From positions 1-64,000 of the forward strand of contig JAUVVY010000008.1 of the NCBI GenBank assembly GCA_030604405.1: a stretch of DNA of 64,000 bases. Direction: 5' to 3'. Positions 41,242 to 50,734 of the stretch are shown here, one piece after another (position 1 is the first letter of the stretch; each line of letters opens with the position of its first letter). The notes below the pieces were generated by a model that saw nothing but the letters and a program-made list of their open reading frames with translations, was not told the DNA's origin and searched no databases. Made by a program: the position numbers and the translations under genes. This DNA comes from a bacterium (lineage in GTDB: Bacteria; Armatimonadota; Zipacnadia; Zipacnadales; UBA11051).

Positions 41242-44200
41242 TCATTTAGCAGGCGGCGACCAAGGCAGTTGCTGCTGGTTGTCGCCGATTGTGAGCGTAA
41301 CGTCGTCAGTGGCCGTAACTTGCAGCTTGCCGGTCTCGTCCACGCTCAGCGCTGCCCAGTTGTAAATGACGAACTCATCGCCGGCCTGCAGGTCGTAGTA
41401 GTAGAAGCTATCGCCGGCTTTGAGCCCGGCCGTGGACAGCACACGAACCTCAAACGGCTGCGCGTACTTGGCGCTGATGATATTGGTAGTGATCTGGCCG
41501 TCTTCAGACCTCAGCAGCTTGCCGTCGAAGAAGTTGACGCCTCCACGAGTCAGCCCTCGCGCATAGTCATGTGCGGTAAGGCTGTACAGGAGGTGGTCGT
41601 CGAGCGGGTCCTCGTGCACGGTGCCCTGGCCCAGGATGATTCTCTGCGTGCCGAGGTCTATGACGGACAGGTTGCCCTCTTGGCTGACGCCGTGGATTGT
41701 GTAGGCGGTGTTACGAGTATAGGCCGGGTTGTTGAACGCGACGGTCTGGTAGTCAAGCCGGCCGTCGGTGGGCAGTTCGGTGTCAACATAGACGAGGTTC
41801 TTTTGATAGTCAATCCGCACTATCTTGCCGCTGTGCTGGCCGTTGGCAAGCTCCATAGTGAAGCCGGGGCCATTCAGCAATTTGCCGACAAGATGGGCCT
41901 CAACTACCTCTCCGGCATCGCTGCGCAGGCGGCTGAAGCAGCCGTCGAGTTCGATGTCGCCGCAGGTAACATTCTTAAGCGGCGTGCCCGCATAGACGAA
42001 GCGATCCACCAGGCCGCTGACGTGTTTCACTGCCAGGGCGACAGTGCCTTCGGGTGCAGGTAGCTTTTCCACAGCCCCGATGAATGGGCTGGCCTGGGTC
42101 GCTTGTTGCTCTGGCTTTGTTTGCGTCAAGCTGATTGCCTTGATGGAGATCCAGGGTTGGCCGCCCTCGAACTCGACAGTCCTGACGGTCAGGCGGTGCT
42201 TGCCGGCCTTGAGGTCCATGGGGCCGAGTATCTGCAAGGGGCCCTGCTTGACAGAGGGGCTGTTGGCCACAAACGGCTCGCCGACTGCTTTGCCATCAAG
42301 AATGAACTGCGCGGCGCCATAGTTGGGAGACATGTACGGGGCGATGATCAGATAATAGGCTCCGTCGGCGGGTGTCTGCAGATCGAAGTGGACTTCGCCA
42401 CCGAATTCCTGGGCCTGGAACAACACGATGCCGTAGCTGCCCAGATACTTGATAATGCCGTCTTCGGTGCTCACGATTGACATCAGGTCGGCAGCTTGGA
42501 TGCCACCTGCCTCGACGGGTACGGGGCCATACGGCTCGCGGATGGCCACGAACGTGCTTTTCAGCGGCCCGCTGTCGGAAACGCGCCGGGCCATGATGTG
42601 CTCGGCTTTCGGATTCTGCGGATACGTCCCCGGGGCCCAGGCGTTGATAACTTCGGTGTCCTCCTGCGGGAGCATCGTCAGCCGCATGTAGTTGTTGCCC
42701 TCGGGGAGTTTCCAGGTGGCCGACCACGGGCCGACAGCTTGGCCGCGACGCGGGTGCATCATGAAACCGAGACCGTTGGCCGGCGGCGGCCGCCAGTACG
42801 GCCTTTGGGGCACACCGCTCATAAAGCCGTCATTGAGCTGTCGCTCGCCCCAGTTGAACTCCGGCCCGGCCACCGAGCCCTCCTCGCGCTCGCCCAACTC
42901 CACGCCCGCGAAGCCGATGTCTGTTGACAGCGAATGGGCCACGTAGTCATGCTGCTGGCCGCCCTCGACGTTGAAGATGTCCAGCAGGTAGCTGTCCGGC
43001 CCGTCGCCGACCAGGGCCAGGAAGCGCCGATAGACTTCGACGCCGCGCGAGGCGTAGCAGTTGTTGGCATCCGCGTCCACCACTTGCATGCCGGGCATGG
43101 CCGCCAGTAGATGCAGGCTGCCGCCGCTGTCATCGCCTTCGCCGGTAAGCTGGCAGGCTTCATCAACCAGGACCAGTTGGTGGGAGGCCGTCTGCTTGGA
43201 CCAGCCGACCTGCGTATGCGTCGAGCCGTTGCCATAGCCGAGGTCATAAGTGAGTTCGTAGCCCAGGCCGAAGTAGTTGATGTTGAGATCATCGTAATGC
43301 CCGTGATTGAGCACCGGCCCGTAGCGCAGCAGACATGCCTGGGCCATCTTACTGTGAGGTGTCCGCAAGATGGCGATGCCTTTTTGGCCCATTAGAGTCG
43401 TCTCGGAGGCCATTCGTTGCAGGCGCTGGGAAATTGGCTCGTCGGAATCCGGCACCTTGTCGGCATGGAAAAGCAGCCACTCTTTGTCCCGCGAGCCGGC
43501 GCGGACCTTGTCCAGATTGCCCCCTGCAAAGAAGTTCACCAGGGCACCGAATGCGTTTTCGACCTCCGAGGCGGTCGTCCGGATGAATATTCTTTCAGCG
43601 TACGCGTAGTCAGTTGGATCAAACATCCTGGCGGACGGATAGGCGTGGCTGCTGTCAGGCCCGCTGTCACCGTAGCGCGGCCAGTGCCCGGTGCAGTCCA
43701 TCGAAAGCTTGGGCAGCACGTAGAAACTGCGGAAAGAGGCGTCGTCATAGAGATTGAGGCCCTCGGGGTACTTCTCGCTGCGGTAGTTGATTAGCGGCTC
43801 GGCGAAGGTAAGATACAGACTGCGGGCGTGCACGGCATAGCCCAGCGAGCTCTCGATATACCTGCCGTTACGGTCGGCGTTGTTATAGACCATCGCGTAA
43901 ATGCCGTACGGCCCGTCAACCGCCCAATCCACGTATGCTTCGATGCCTAAGAGGCACCCGACCGACAAAGCGCCACGCACATAGTCCGCCTCGCCGTTGT
44001 GCATACCGCCCTTCAGCGACTGCTCGTAGCAGTACCAGGCGCCGTTCTTGAGCATGTTTGCTTCGATATTCTCGCGCCGCGTCAACCCCTCGACAAAGGA
44101 CGGCTCATCGAGGGCGGGACTGTTGTAGATCTTGTCGTAGTAGTCAACCAGGGTGACCAACACGCGCGACACCTGGTACCAGGGCCGGCATAGCCGTCCG

Positions 44201-45327
44201 CTCGGCGGGCTGGACGGATAGTCCCACGAGCCGGCGTCGCAGGACGGGTAGATTTCAGCGATCGCATCCAGCAGTACGGCGGCTGTCTTTGCATACTCCT
44301 CCTCGCCGGTGATGATATAGGCGAATGACAGCCATCTGCACCATTTCTGGTAAGTCTCCACAACCCAGGCGTTGTATGAGCCGACAAAGTAGTGGATGCG
44401 GCCGTCTTCGGCGACATAACCGGTGCCGTCGTCGGGGTGATCGGCATCAGGCAGGATGTGGCCGCTGCGACACTTCACGGTTCCGGGCCGCTCAAAGCTG
44501 CAGTTGGCGCCGCCCCACGAGCCCCATTTTGCCCCGCAGATGGGACAACCCGTGAACCCGTAGGCAAATGCGGTGCCTTTTCCGGGGCAGTTCTCGCGTA
44601 TCCACGCAGGGTCCTTGTCCACGACCCCGTCAGCAGCCGCAATGATGCCCTCAGCGTGCTTCTTTGCCCAGTCATGCTTCTCAATGTTTTGCTTCGCCCG
44701 CTCCACATCATCTGGCGTGATATATACGCACGGGTGCGATTCGCGTCCAGTCTCTGTCAAATTCACCTGTTGCCACCTCTTCTTTGGCGGTACTTTGATT
44801 CCGATCTCTTTGTCAGGGTCATAGAACGCCAGCACTTCCCGGGCCGCGTAATAGACCTTCTCTTCGTAGCTCTCCACGATATTTATCTGGAACCATTCGG
44901 TTGTTGTTTGGGGGAACCGGATGATGAACGCCCCCGGGCGGTCCTCAAGCTGCTCGCTGACAGAGCTGCCGTCGGAGAATTCGATCGCCACCCGCTTCCA
45001 GTTGGTGTATATGGCCGGGTTCTCGGCCAGCACCACAATGATGGTATCCAGCTTCGCCGGTTTGTCGAAGCTGACCTTGATCCACTGGGGGAGCTTGAGG
45101 TTGCTTCCGCTGGCCCACCAGGTGCTCAGGTCCTCATCATTCAGCGATTCAAAGGAGTACTTTTGCCCCGGCTTGCCGGCCGCCGAGGAGACCTCGATCT
45201 GGGCATCGCCGACCAGATTCGTGCCCGCCTTGTAGGTTATCAGGTGCCTCGCGGTCTGCGCGGCCGACATAGCGCACGTAAACATGGACACAACCAGTAA
45301 AATCCCAACAACAATGCCGCTACGCAT
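41242..45327 (-). CDS. Heparinase II/III-like secreted multidomain polysaccharide lyase
   Basis: 1361 residues. Signal peptide (MRSGIVVGILLVVSMFTCAM then SAAQ). Residues about 45-165 form a discoidin-like domain (LNDEDLSTWWASGSNLKLPQ). A helical toroid follows, with the Cys-rich block TGCPICGAKWGSWGG, KCRSGH (about 262-295; two Cys pairs, zinc-ribbon like). The lyase beta-sandwich core has RYGPVLNHGHYDDLNINYFG (about 668-687; His/Tyr pair), LTYDLGYGNGSTHTQ, TASHQLVLVDE. Lectin-like beta domains occupy the last 400 residues. The substrate is presumably an acidic glycan. GGAGG lies about six bases before ATG 45327. It ends at 41242 in contact with the amidohydrolase remnant. Confidence 0.85.
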   Translation of the reverse strand: MRSGIVVGILLVVSMFTCAMSAAQTARHLITYKAGTNLVGDAQIEVSSAAGKPGQKYSFESLNDEDLSTWWASGSNLKLPQWIKVSFDKPAKLDTIIVVLAENPAIYTNWKRVAIEFSDGSSVSEQLEDRPGAFIIRFPQTTTEWFQINIVESYEEKVYYAAREVLAFYDPDKEIGIKVPPKKRWQQVNLTETGRESHPCVYITPDDVERAKQNIEKHDWAKKHAEGIIAAADGVVDKDPAWIRENCPGKGTAFAYGFTGCPICGAKWGSWGGANCSFERPGTVKCRSGHILPDADHPDDGTGYVAEDGRIHYFVGSYNAWVVETYQKWCRWLSFAYIITGEEEYAKTAAVLLDAIAEIYPSCDAGSWDYPSSPPSGRLCRPWYQVSRVLVTLVDYYDKIYNSPALDEPSFVEGLTRRENIEANMLKNGAWYCYEQSLKGGMHNGEADYVRGALSVGCLLGIEAYVDWAVDGPYGIYAMVYNNADRNGRYIESSLGYAVHARSLYLTFAEPLINYRSEKYPEGLNLYDDASFRSFYVLPKLSMDCTGHWPRYGDSGPDSSHAYPSARMFDPTDYAYAERIFIRTTASEVENAFGALVNFFAGGNLDKVRAGSRDKEWLLFHADKVPDSDEPISQRLQRMASETTLMGQKGIAILRTPHSKMAQACLLRYGPVLNHGHYDDLNINYFGLGYELTYDLGYGNGSTHTQVGWSKQTASHQLVLVDEACQLTGEGDDSGGSLHLLAAMPGMQVVDADANNCYASRGVEVYRRFLALVGDGPDSYLLDIFNVEGGQQHDYVAHSLSTDIGFAGVELGEREEGSVAGPEFNWGERQLNDGFMSGVPQRPYWRPPPANGLGFMMHPRRGQAVGPWSATWKLPEGNNYMRLTMLPQEDTEVINAWAPGTYPQNPKAEHIMARRVSDSGPLKSTFVAIREPYGPVPVEAGGIQAADLMSIVSTEDGIIKYLGSYGIVLFQAQEFGGEVHFDLQTPADGAYYLIIAPYMSPNYGAAQFILDGKAVGEPFVANSPSVKQGPLQILGPMDLKAGKHRLTVRTVEFEGGQPWISIKAISLTQTKPEQQATQASPFIGAVEKLPAPEGTVALAVKHVSGLVDRFVYAGTPLKNVTCGDIELDGCFSRLRSDAGEVVEAHLVGKLLNGPGFTMELANGQHSGKIVRIDYQKNLVYVDTELPTDGRLDYQTVAFNNPAYTRNTAYTIHGVSQEGNLSVIDLGTQRIILGQGTVHEDPLDDHLLYSLTAHDYARGLTRGGVNFFDGKLLRSEDGQITTNIISAKYAQPFEVRVLSTAGLKAGDSFYYYDLQAGDEFVIYNWAALSVDETGKLQVTATDDVTLTIGDNQQQLPWSPPAK

Positions 45328-45609
45328 ATTCGTCCCTCCAGAGTCGCCTTTTTCCAGGATAGCTGTACTGCAAGACAGGTGAATATTGTCGTCCCACCTA
45401 GTATTACAGCACCTGAGTCATGCGTTTTTTCATTTTTTTGCGCTACAGCAAGAAAATACGTGGCTGGCAAGCATCATATTGAGTCCTGTGTGTTAGAGCG
45501 ACAGCGTGCATGTCAATGCCTGGTTGAAACAGTATTCTTCGGCGAATGTGGCAATTCCTGTCCACGCGGGGTGCCAGCAGGGGCCGGCCACGGCCCATGG
45601 AGCGCCTGC

Positions 45610-46413
45610 CTAGAGTCTTACCGCGATGCCTTTGGCGGCCAGCTCCTTTTTCACATCGCCGACGGTCATCTGGCCGAAGTGGAAAATGCTCGCCGCCAGG
45701 ACCGCATCGGCCTGCCCGAGTGTCAGCGCCTCGTACATGTGCTGGGCACTGCCCGCACCACCGGAGGCGATGACCGGAATGCCGACACTGCTGGAAATGC
45801 GCCGCAGCAGTTCGATGTCATAGCCGGCGGTGGTGCCGTCGGCGTCCATGCTGGTGACGAGCAGCTCACCAGCGCCGCGCTGCTCAGCCTCGATGGCCCA
45901 CTTCAGGGCATCAACCTGGGTCGGCTGGTGGCCGCCGTGGGTCCAGATCTGCCACTCGATTTCGGCGTCAGGGTCATAGCCCAGATTGCCGACCGGCTCC
46001 CCCTCGCGCTGCACGCGCTTGGCGTCAATGGCCACGACGATGCATTGGCTGCCAAAGCGGCTCGACGTTTCATCAATCAGGCTTGGATTCTCGATGGCCG
46101 CGGTCATAATCGCGGCTTTGTCCGCACCGGCGCGCAGTATCTGGCGGATGTCCTCGGCCGAGCGTGTGCCGCCGCCAACGGTGAGGGGGATGAATATCTG
46201 CTCGGCGGTGCGGCGGACGATATCAAGCATAATCGGCCGGTGATCCAGCGATGCGGTTATATCGAGGAAGGCCAACTCGTCAGCGCCCTGGCGGTCGTAC
46301 TCAGCCGCCTGCTCGACGGGATCGCCCGCGTCAACGTGGTCAACATACTTGACGCCCTTTACGACTCTGCCCTCGGTCACATCGAGGCATGGAATAATTC
46401 GCTTAGCCAGCAT
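45610..46413 (-). CDS. hisF: Imidazole glycerol phosphate synthase, cyclase subunit
   Basis: Cyclase of histidine biosynthesis, which uses ammonia from HisH to turn PRFAR into IGP and AICAR. 267 residues. Signatures: [20 protein letters not shown] (the CLD Asp about 11), [26 protein letters not shown] (second Asp about 131), [12 protein letters not shown] and [11 protein letters not shown] 46413 overlaps the 3' end of hisH by 11 bp, and the two subunits act as one complex. It is followed by about 280 bp with no recognisable gene. Confidence 0.95.
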   Translation of the reverse strand: MLAKRIIPCLDVTEGRVVKGVKYVDHVDAGDPVEQAAEYDRQGADELAFLDITASLDHRPIMLDIVRRTAEQIFIPLTVGGGTRSAEDIRQILRAGADKAAIMTAAIENPSLIDETSSRFGSQCIVVAIDAKRVQREGEPVGNLGYDPDAEIEWQIWTHGGHQPTQVDALKWAIEAEQRGAGELLVTSMDADGTTAGYDIELLRRISSSVGIPVIASGGAGSAQHMYEALTLGQADAVLAASIFHFGQMTVGDVKKELAAKGIAVRL

Positions 46414-47047
46414 ATCGGTCACTCTCACTGATCTCCACGGCGAGCTTTCTGAAATTGTCCAGGATCTTCAGGCCCGCCGCCTGGCTCTTTTCGGGATGGA
46501 ACTGGCAGGCGAACACGTTGTCGCGCCAGACCGATGAGCAGAACTCGATCCCGTACTCGGTGGTGGTGGCGATTATGCTTTCGTCCTCCGGCTCGACGTA
46601 GTAAGAATGCACGAAATAGACCCACGAGCCGCTTTCGATGTCCTGCAGATGCGGGGCATCCTGGACCTTGGCAATCTGGTTCCAGCCGATCTGCGGTATT
46701 TTCAGCTCGTGGCGGAAACGCACCACGCGGCCCGTCAGCACACCGAGGCCCGCTTTCTCGCCTTCTTCGCTGCCGGCGAACAGCACTTGCAGGCCCAGGC
46801 AGATGCCCAGGAATGGCTTGCCGCCGGCGATGATTTGCTTGATCGGCTCGACCAGACCGCTTTTCTCCAGGCCTTTGATGCAGTCGTCGAAGGCTCCGAC
46901 GCCCGGGAGCACCACGCCGTCGGCCTGTTCGAGCGCGGCGGGGGAGCTGGTTATCTGCACCTCGCAGCCAACGTGTTTGAGGGCTTTTTCAACGCTGCCG
47001 AGGTTGCCTTCGCCGTAGTCAATGATCGCGATCACGTCTGCTTTCAT
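46403..47047 (-). CDS. hisH: Imidazole glycerol phosphate synthase, glutaminase subunit
   Basis: Class I glutamine amidotransferase that supplies ammonia to HisF. 214 residues. [17 protein letters not shown] at the N terminus, catalytic Cys in [18 protein letters not shown] (about 84), and His/Glu in [12 protein letters not shown] (about 190-192). ATG 47047 is used; a GTG at 47035 (protein [11 protein letters not shown]) is an equally plausible start with AAAGGA upstream. It overlaps hisF by 11 bp. A minus-strand TATAAT at 47148-47143 may be its -10 box. Only hisH and hisF of the pathway are in the window. Confidence 0.95.
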   Translation of the reverse strand: MKADVIAIIDYGEGNLGSVEKALKHVGCEVQITSSPAALEQADGVVLPGVGAFDDCIKGLEKSGLVEPIKQIIAGGKPFLGICLGLQVLFAGSEEGEKAGLGVLTGRVVRFRHELKIPQIGWNQIAKVQDAPHLQDIESGSWVYFVHSYYVEPEDESIIATTTEYGIEFCSSVWRDNVFACQFHPEKSQAAGLKILDNFRKLAVEISESDRYAG

Positions 47048-47295
47048 CCTTTCATGGATGAGCGCTTGGGTGCCAGAGTGCGCCAACTCTAATGCCGCCA
47101 CGCTGAAAAATGGCGACATAGACATCGCTGATAATATCGTGTATTATAGTATGGCGAATGCGATGTGTTCGCCAGTCGGCCCGTTCGGCTGCCTCAGTCG
47201 TCAGTAGCTTCGGCCCCGAGGGCTCTGGCAGATCACCGGCACCTTACGTCGTGTGTGCCGCACGGATTTTAGCACAGTCGAGGGTAACCTGTATA

Positions 47296-48852
47296 GTGGC
47301 CATCACCCCTGCGCAACAAGAGACCGTGCTGGTAATGGATTTCGGCGCGCAGTATGTGCAGCTTATTGTGCGCAAGGTCCGCGAGCAGCAGGTCTATAGC
47401 GAGATCAGGCCCGCCAGCATGACCCTGGAAGAGGCGCTGGCGGAAAAGCCGCGAGGGATTATTCTCTCCGGCGGCCCCAACAGCGTCTATGCACCCGGCG
47501 CGCCTACCATTGATCCGGCCATACTCGAGGCCGGAATTCCCGTTCTAGGCATCTGCTACGGCCAGCAACTGCTCGCACACGTGCTCGGCGGAGAGGTCGG
47601 CCGCGACCAGCAGGAACGCGAATATGGCCACGTGCCGATTGACATTGTGGAGCCAGATATCCTGTTTAAGGGTGTCGAGAGCAGGACCTCGACATGGATG
47701 AGCCACGGCGACAAGGTGACACAGGTCCCGCCCGGGTTCAAGGTGCTGGCGACCAGCAGTAATAGCCCGGTGGCGGCGATGGCTGACCCACAGCGCAAGC
47801 TCTACGGCGTGCAGTTCCACCCGGAGGTCCACCATACCGCCTGCGGCAAGCAACTGCTGCGCAATTTCCTTTACGACGTATGCGGCTGCAGCGGCACCTG
47901 GCAGTCTGGGGCGTTCATTGAGCAGACGGTAGCAGAGCTGCGCGCGAAGATCGGCGAGGACCGGGTGCTGTGCGGCGTGTCCGGTGGGGTCGACTCGATG
48001 GTCACCGCTGCGCTTTTGGACCGTGCAGTCGGCGAGCAGGTGACCTGCATGTTCATTGACCACGGGCTCATGCGCAAGGACGAACCCGAGCAGGTAATCG
48101 CGGCCTTTGACGACTGGCCGGGCGTGGCGCAGTTCGTGGCCATTGACGCCTCGGAAACGTTCCTGCAGAAGCTGGCCGGTGTGACGGATCCCGAAGAAAA
48201 GCGCAGGATAATCGGCGAGACCTTCATCCGCACCTTTGAGGTCGAGTCGGCGCAACTGGGGGAGTTCAAGTACATCGCCCACGGCACGCTATATCCGGAT
48301 GTCATCGAAAGCGGCGGCGATGCAACCGCGACCATCAAGACCCATCACAACGTCGGCGGCCTGCCGGAAGACATGAGCTATGATGAGAATATCGAGCCGC
48401 TGCGGTTGCTGTTTAAGGATGAGGTGCGTGAGGTCGGGCGGCAGTTGGGACTTGCCGAAGCAATCTGCGCGCGGCAGCCGTTTCCGGGACCGGGCCTGGC
48501 GGTGCGCATTATAGGCGCGGTAACCCGCGAGCGGCTTGATATGGTGCGGGAAACGGATGCCATATTCCGCGAGGAACTGCAGGCCGCGGGCCTGACCGAC
48601 GAAATCGCCCAGAGCTTCTCGGTGTTTGTGGACGTGCGCTCGGTCGGCGTGATGGGCGATGAACGCAGCTATGCCCATCCGGTGATTCTGCGGGCGGTGA
48701 CGACCGATGATTTCATGACCGCCGACTGGGCACGCATACCGCACGACGTGCTGGCCCGCATCTCCAACCGCGTGGTCAACGAGGTCGGCGGCGTTAACCG
48801 CGTGCTTTATGACATCAGCTCCAAGCCGCCGGCTACGATCGAGTGGGAGTAG
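47296..48852 (+). CDS. guaA: GMP synthase (glutamine-hydrolysing)
   Basis: Converts XMP to GMP using glutamine and ATP. 518 residues, typical length. The N-terminal glutaminase has [16 protein letters not shown], the Cys in [15 protein letters not shown] (about 82) and the His/Glu in [11 protein letters not shown] (about 172). The ATP pyrophosphatase domain has [19 protein letters not shown] (about 229) and [16 protein letters not shown] (about 390), followed by the dimerisation domain. GTG 47296 is taken as start (GAGGG about eleven bases upstream); a longer frame from 47158 has no support. The region between guaA and hisH is divergent. Its last 20 bp are duplicated at 48908-48927. Confidence 0.96.
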   Translation: MAITPAQQETVLVMDFGAQYVQLIVRKVREQQVYSEIRPASMTLEEALAEKPRGIILSGGPNSVYAPGAPTIDPAILEAGIPVLGICYGQQLLAHVLGGEVGRDQQEREYGHVPIDIVEPDILFKGVESRTSTWMSHGDKVTQVPPGFKVLATSSNSPVAAMADPQRKLYGVQFHPEVHHTACGKQLLRNFLYDVCGCSGTWQSGAFIEQTVAELRAKIGEDRVLCGVSGGVDSMVTAALLDRAVGEQVTCMFIDHGLMRKDEPEQVIAAFDDWPGVAQFVAIDASETFLQKLAGVTDPEEKRRIIGETFIRTFEVESAQLGEFKYIAHGTLYPDVIESGGDATATIKTHHNVGGLPEDMSYDENIEPLRLLFKDEVREVGRQLGLAEAICARQPFPGPGLAVRIIGAVTRERLDMVRETDAIFREELQAAGLTDEIAQSFSVFVDVRSVGVMGDERSYAHPVILRAVTTDDFMTADWARIPHDVLARISNRVVNEVGGVNRVLYDISSKPPATIEWE

Positions 48853-48927
48853 AAGCTGTCGGAAACGCGTCGGGCTGGAAAGCCCGACCTACGCGAGGGA
48901 TGAGGGCGGCTACGATCGAGTGGGAGT
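48831..48927. repeat. 57-bp insertion bracketed by a 20-bp direct repeat
   Basis: The last 20 bp of guaA, GGCTACGATCGAGTGGGAGT (48831-48850), recur exactly at 48908-48927. Between them lies a short element with the hairpin CGTCGGGCTGGAAAGCCCGACCTACGCG (in part), the minimal form of the family-A repeat (compare 32334). The arrangement looks like an insertion with a duplicated target. Confidence 0.8.
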
Positions 48928-48967
48928 GAGTTGCTGGCAAGCGGCAGGAGTGGCAGGTGATAGGACA

Positions 48968-50599
48968 ATGGACACCAAATATGTGTTCGTGACCGGGGGC
49001 GTTGTATCCGGCATCGGCAAGGGTATCACCACGGCCTCGCTGGGCCGGCTCTTGCGCAGCCGTGGCTTCCGGGTGGCCCTGGTGAAGGTTGACCCTTATA
49101 TCAATGTGGACGCCGGACTGATGAACCCCTTCCAGCACGGCGAGGTATTCGTCACTGACGACGGTGCCGAAACCGACCTTGACCTGGGCCACTACGAGCG
49201 CTTCATTGACGAGCCACTGACAGCCGATTCCAATATCACCACCGGCAGCATCTATGATGCGGTCATATCCAATGAGCGCAATGGTGAGTACTACCTTGGC
49301 AAGACGGTTCAGGTCATCCCGCATATCACCGATGAGATAAAGAGTCGTATCCGTCGGGCGGCCAAGCACAATGGTGCCGAGGTTTGCATCACGGAGATCG
49401 GCGGCACCGTCGGCGATATCGAAGGCCAGCCGTTCCTGGAGGCCATCAGGCAGATGCGGGTGGAGGAGGGGCCGGAGCATATCTGCTTTATACACGTGAC
49501 GCTGGTGCCCTATCTTGACGCAGTGGGCGAGCTTAAGACCAAGCCGACACAGCACAGCGTGCAGGAGTTGCGGCGGACAGGCATTCAGCCGCAAATTCTG
49601 GTGGCGCGCTCCAAGTACCCGCTGCCCGACGCGGCGCGCGACAAGATATCGCTGTTCTGTGACGTGCCGCCGGAGGCCGTCATTGAGGGTGTGGACACTG
49701 ACGGGTCGCTGTACGGAATCCCCCTGAGCATGGAAGCCCAGGGGATCGCAAATCTGGTTTGCGAACGGCTGGGGCTGCCCATCCGCAAGCCGGATATCAG
49801 CGACTGGGCGGAGATGGTAGAGCGCATCGAGAGTCCCAAGTACGAGACGACGATGGCGATGGTCGGCAAATACATGGACCTGCATGACGCCTACCTTTCG
49901 GTGACTGAGGCGATCAAGCATGGCGGCGCAGCCAACGATTGCCACGTGAACATCAAGTATGTCGATTCGGAGGAGATCGAGAAGTGCGGAGCCGAGGAAT
50001 CGCTTGACGGAGTGTCGGGAATTATGGTCCCGGGCGGGTTCGGCGACCGGGGCATTGAAGGCAAAATTGCCGCCGCCCAGTACGCGCGCGAAAAAGGCAT
50101 ACCGTACCTGGGGCTGTGTCTGGGACTGCAGATTGCGGTTATCGAATTCGCACGCAATGTCTGTGGCCTCGAACGTGCCAATAGTACCGAGTTTGATGAG
50201 CAGACGCCGCATCCGGTGATAATCTATCTCAAGGAGCAGGAATACGTAACCGAATTGGGCGGCACGATGCGGCTGGGGGCGTATCCGTGTCACATCGAGC
50301 CGGACACCCTGGCGCACACGGTCTATGGCACCACGGAGATCTCCGAACGCCATCGCCACCGCTACGAGGTCAGCAATGCCTACCGCCGACAGCTCACTGA
50401 GGCGGGCTTGAACGTATGTGGCACGTCGCCCGAAGGCGACCTTGTTGAGATGATCGAGATACCGGGCCACCCTTTCTTCATAGCCTCGCAGTTTCACCCG
50501 GAATTCAAGTCGCGGCCCAATCGCCCGCACCCGCTATTTGCCGGCTTCATCGCGGCGTGCATGCGACAGGAGCAGTTGGCCGGCTGCGAGGAGGGGTAA
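48968..50599 (+). CDS. pyrG: CTP synthase
   Basis: Converts UTP to CTP with glutamine and ATP; 543 residues, standard length. The N terminus [20 protein letters not shown] is the P-loop-like synthetase start, then [29 protein letters not shown] and [20 protein letters not shown]. The C-terminal class I glutaminase has the Cys in [16 protein letters not shown] (about 381) and the His/Glu in FHPEFKSRP (about 512). ATG 48968 with AGGTGA upstream is used; an extension from 48809 is rejected. It lies 115 bp after guaA on the same strand and perhaps in one transcript, with a 77-bp-spaced direct repeat in between. Confidence 0.97.
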   Translation: MDTKYVFVTGGVVSGIGKGITTASLGRLLRSRGFRVALVKVDPYINVDAGLMNPFQHGEVFVTDDGAETDLDLGHYERFIDEPLTADSNITTGSIYDAVISNERNGEYYLGKTVQVIPHITDEIKSRIRRAAKHNGAEVCITEIGGTVGDIEGQPFLEAIRQMRVEEGPEHICFIHVTLVPYLDAVGELKTKPTQHSVQELRRTGIQPQILVARSKYPLPDAARDKISLFCDVPPEAVIEGVDTDGSLYGIPLSMEAQGIANLVCERLGLPIRKPDISDWAEMVERIESPKYETTMAMVGKYMDLHDAYLSVTEAIKHGGAANDCHVNIKYVDSEEIEKCGAEESLDGVSGIMVPGGFGDRGIEGKIAAAQYAREKGIPYLGLCLGLQIAVIEFARNVCGLERANSTEFDEQTPHPVIIYLKEQEYVTELGGTMRLGAYPCHIEPDTLAHTVYGTTEISERHRHRYEVSNAYRRQLTEAGLNVCGTSPEGDLVEMIEIPGHPFFIASQFHPEFKSRPNRPHPLFAGFIAACMRQEQLAGCEEG

Positions 50600-50734
50600 G
50601 GCACGATGGGGCCTCACCCCCGGTCCCTTATATGTTTGGAGTGGGGAAAGAGGGGAATATAAACGGCAGCGGGAAGAGGACAGGTCAGTGTGTGCCGGAC
50701 TTTGTGCAGTCCGAATGTTTCTGTGGTGATATAG

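Noticed and set aside
45610-47047. hisH/hisF as a LPS-sugar amidotransferase pair (WbuY/WbuZ type)
   Set aside because: All catalytic residues of the histidine pair are present and no surface-polysaccharide genes are nearby, so the histidine role is the simpler reading, though not fully excluded.
48833-50530. Long minus-strand ORF (565 aa) opposite pyrG
   Set aside because: It is the antisense frame of pyrG in high-GC DNA; composition is His/Arg/Leu-rich without motifs, and pyrG is a certain gene.
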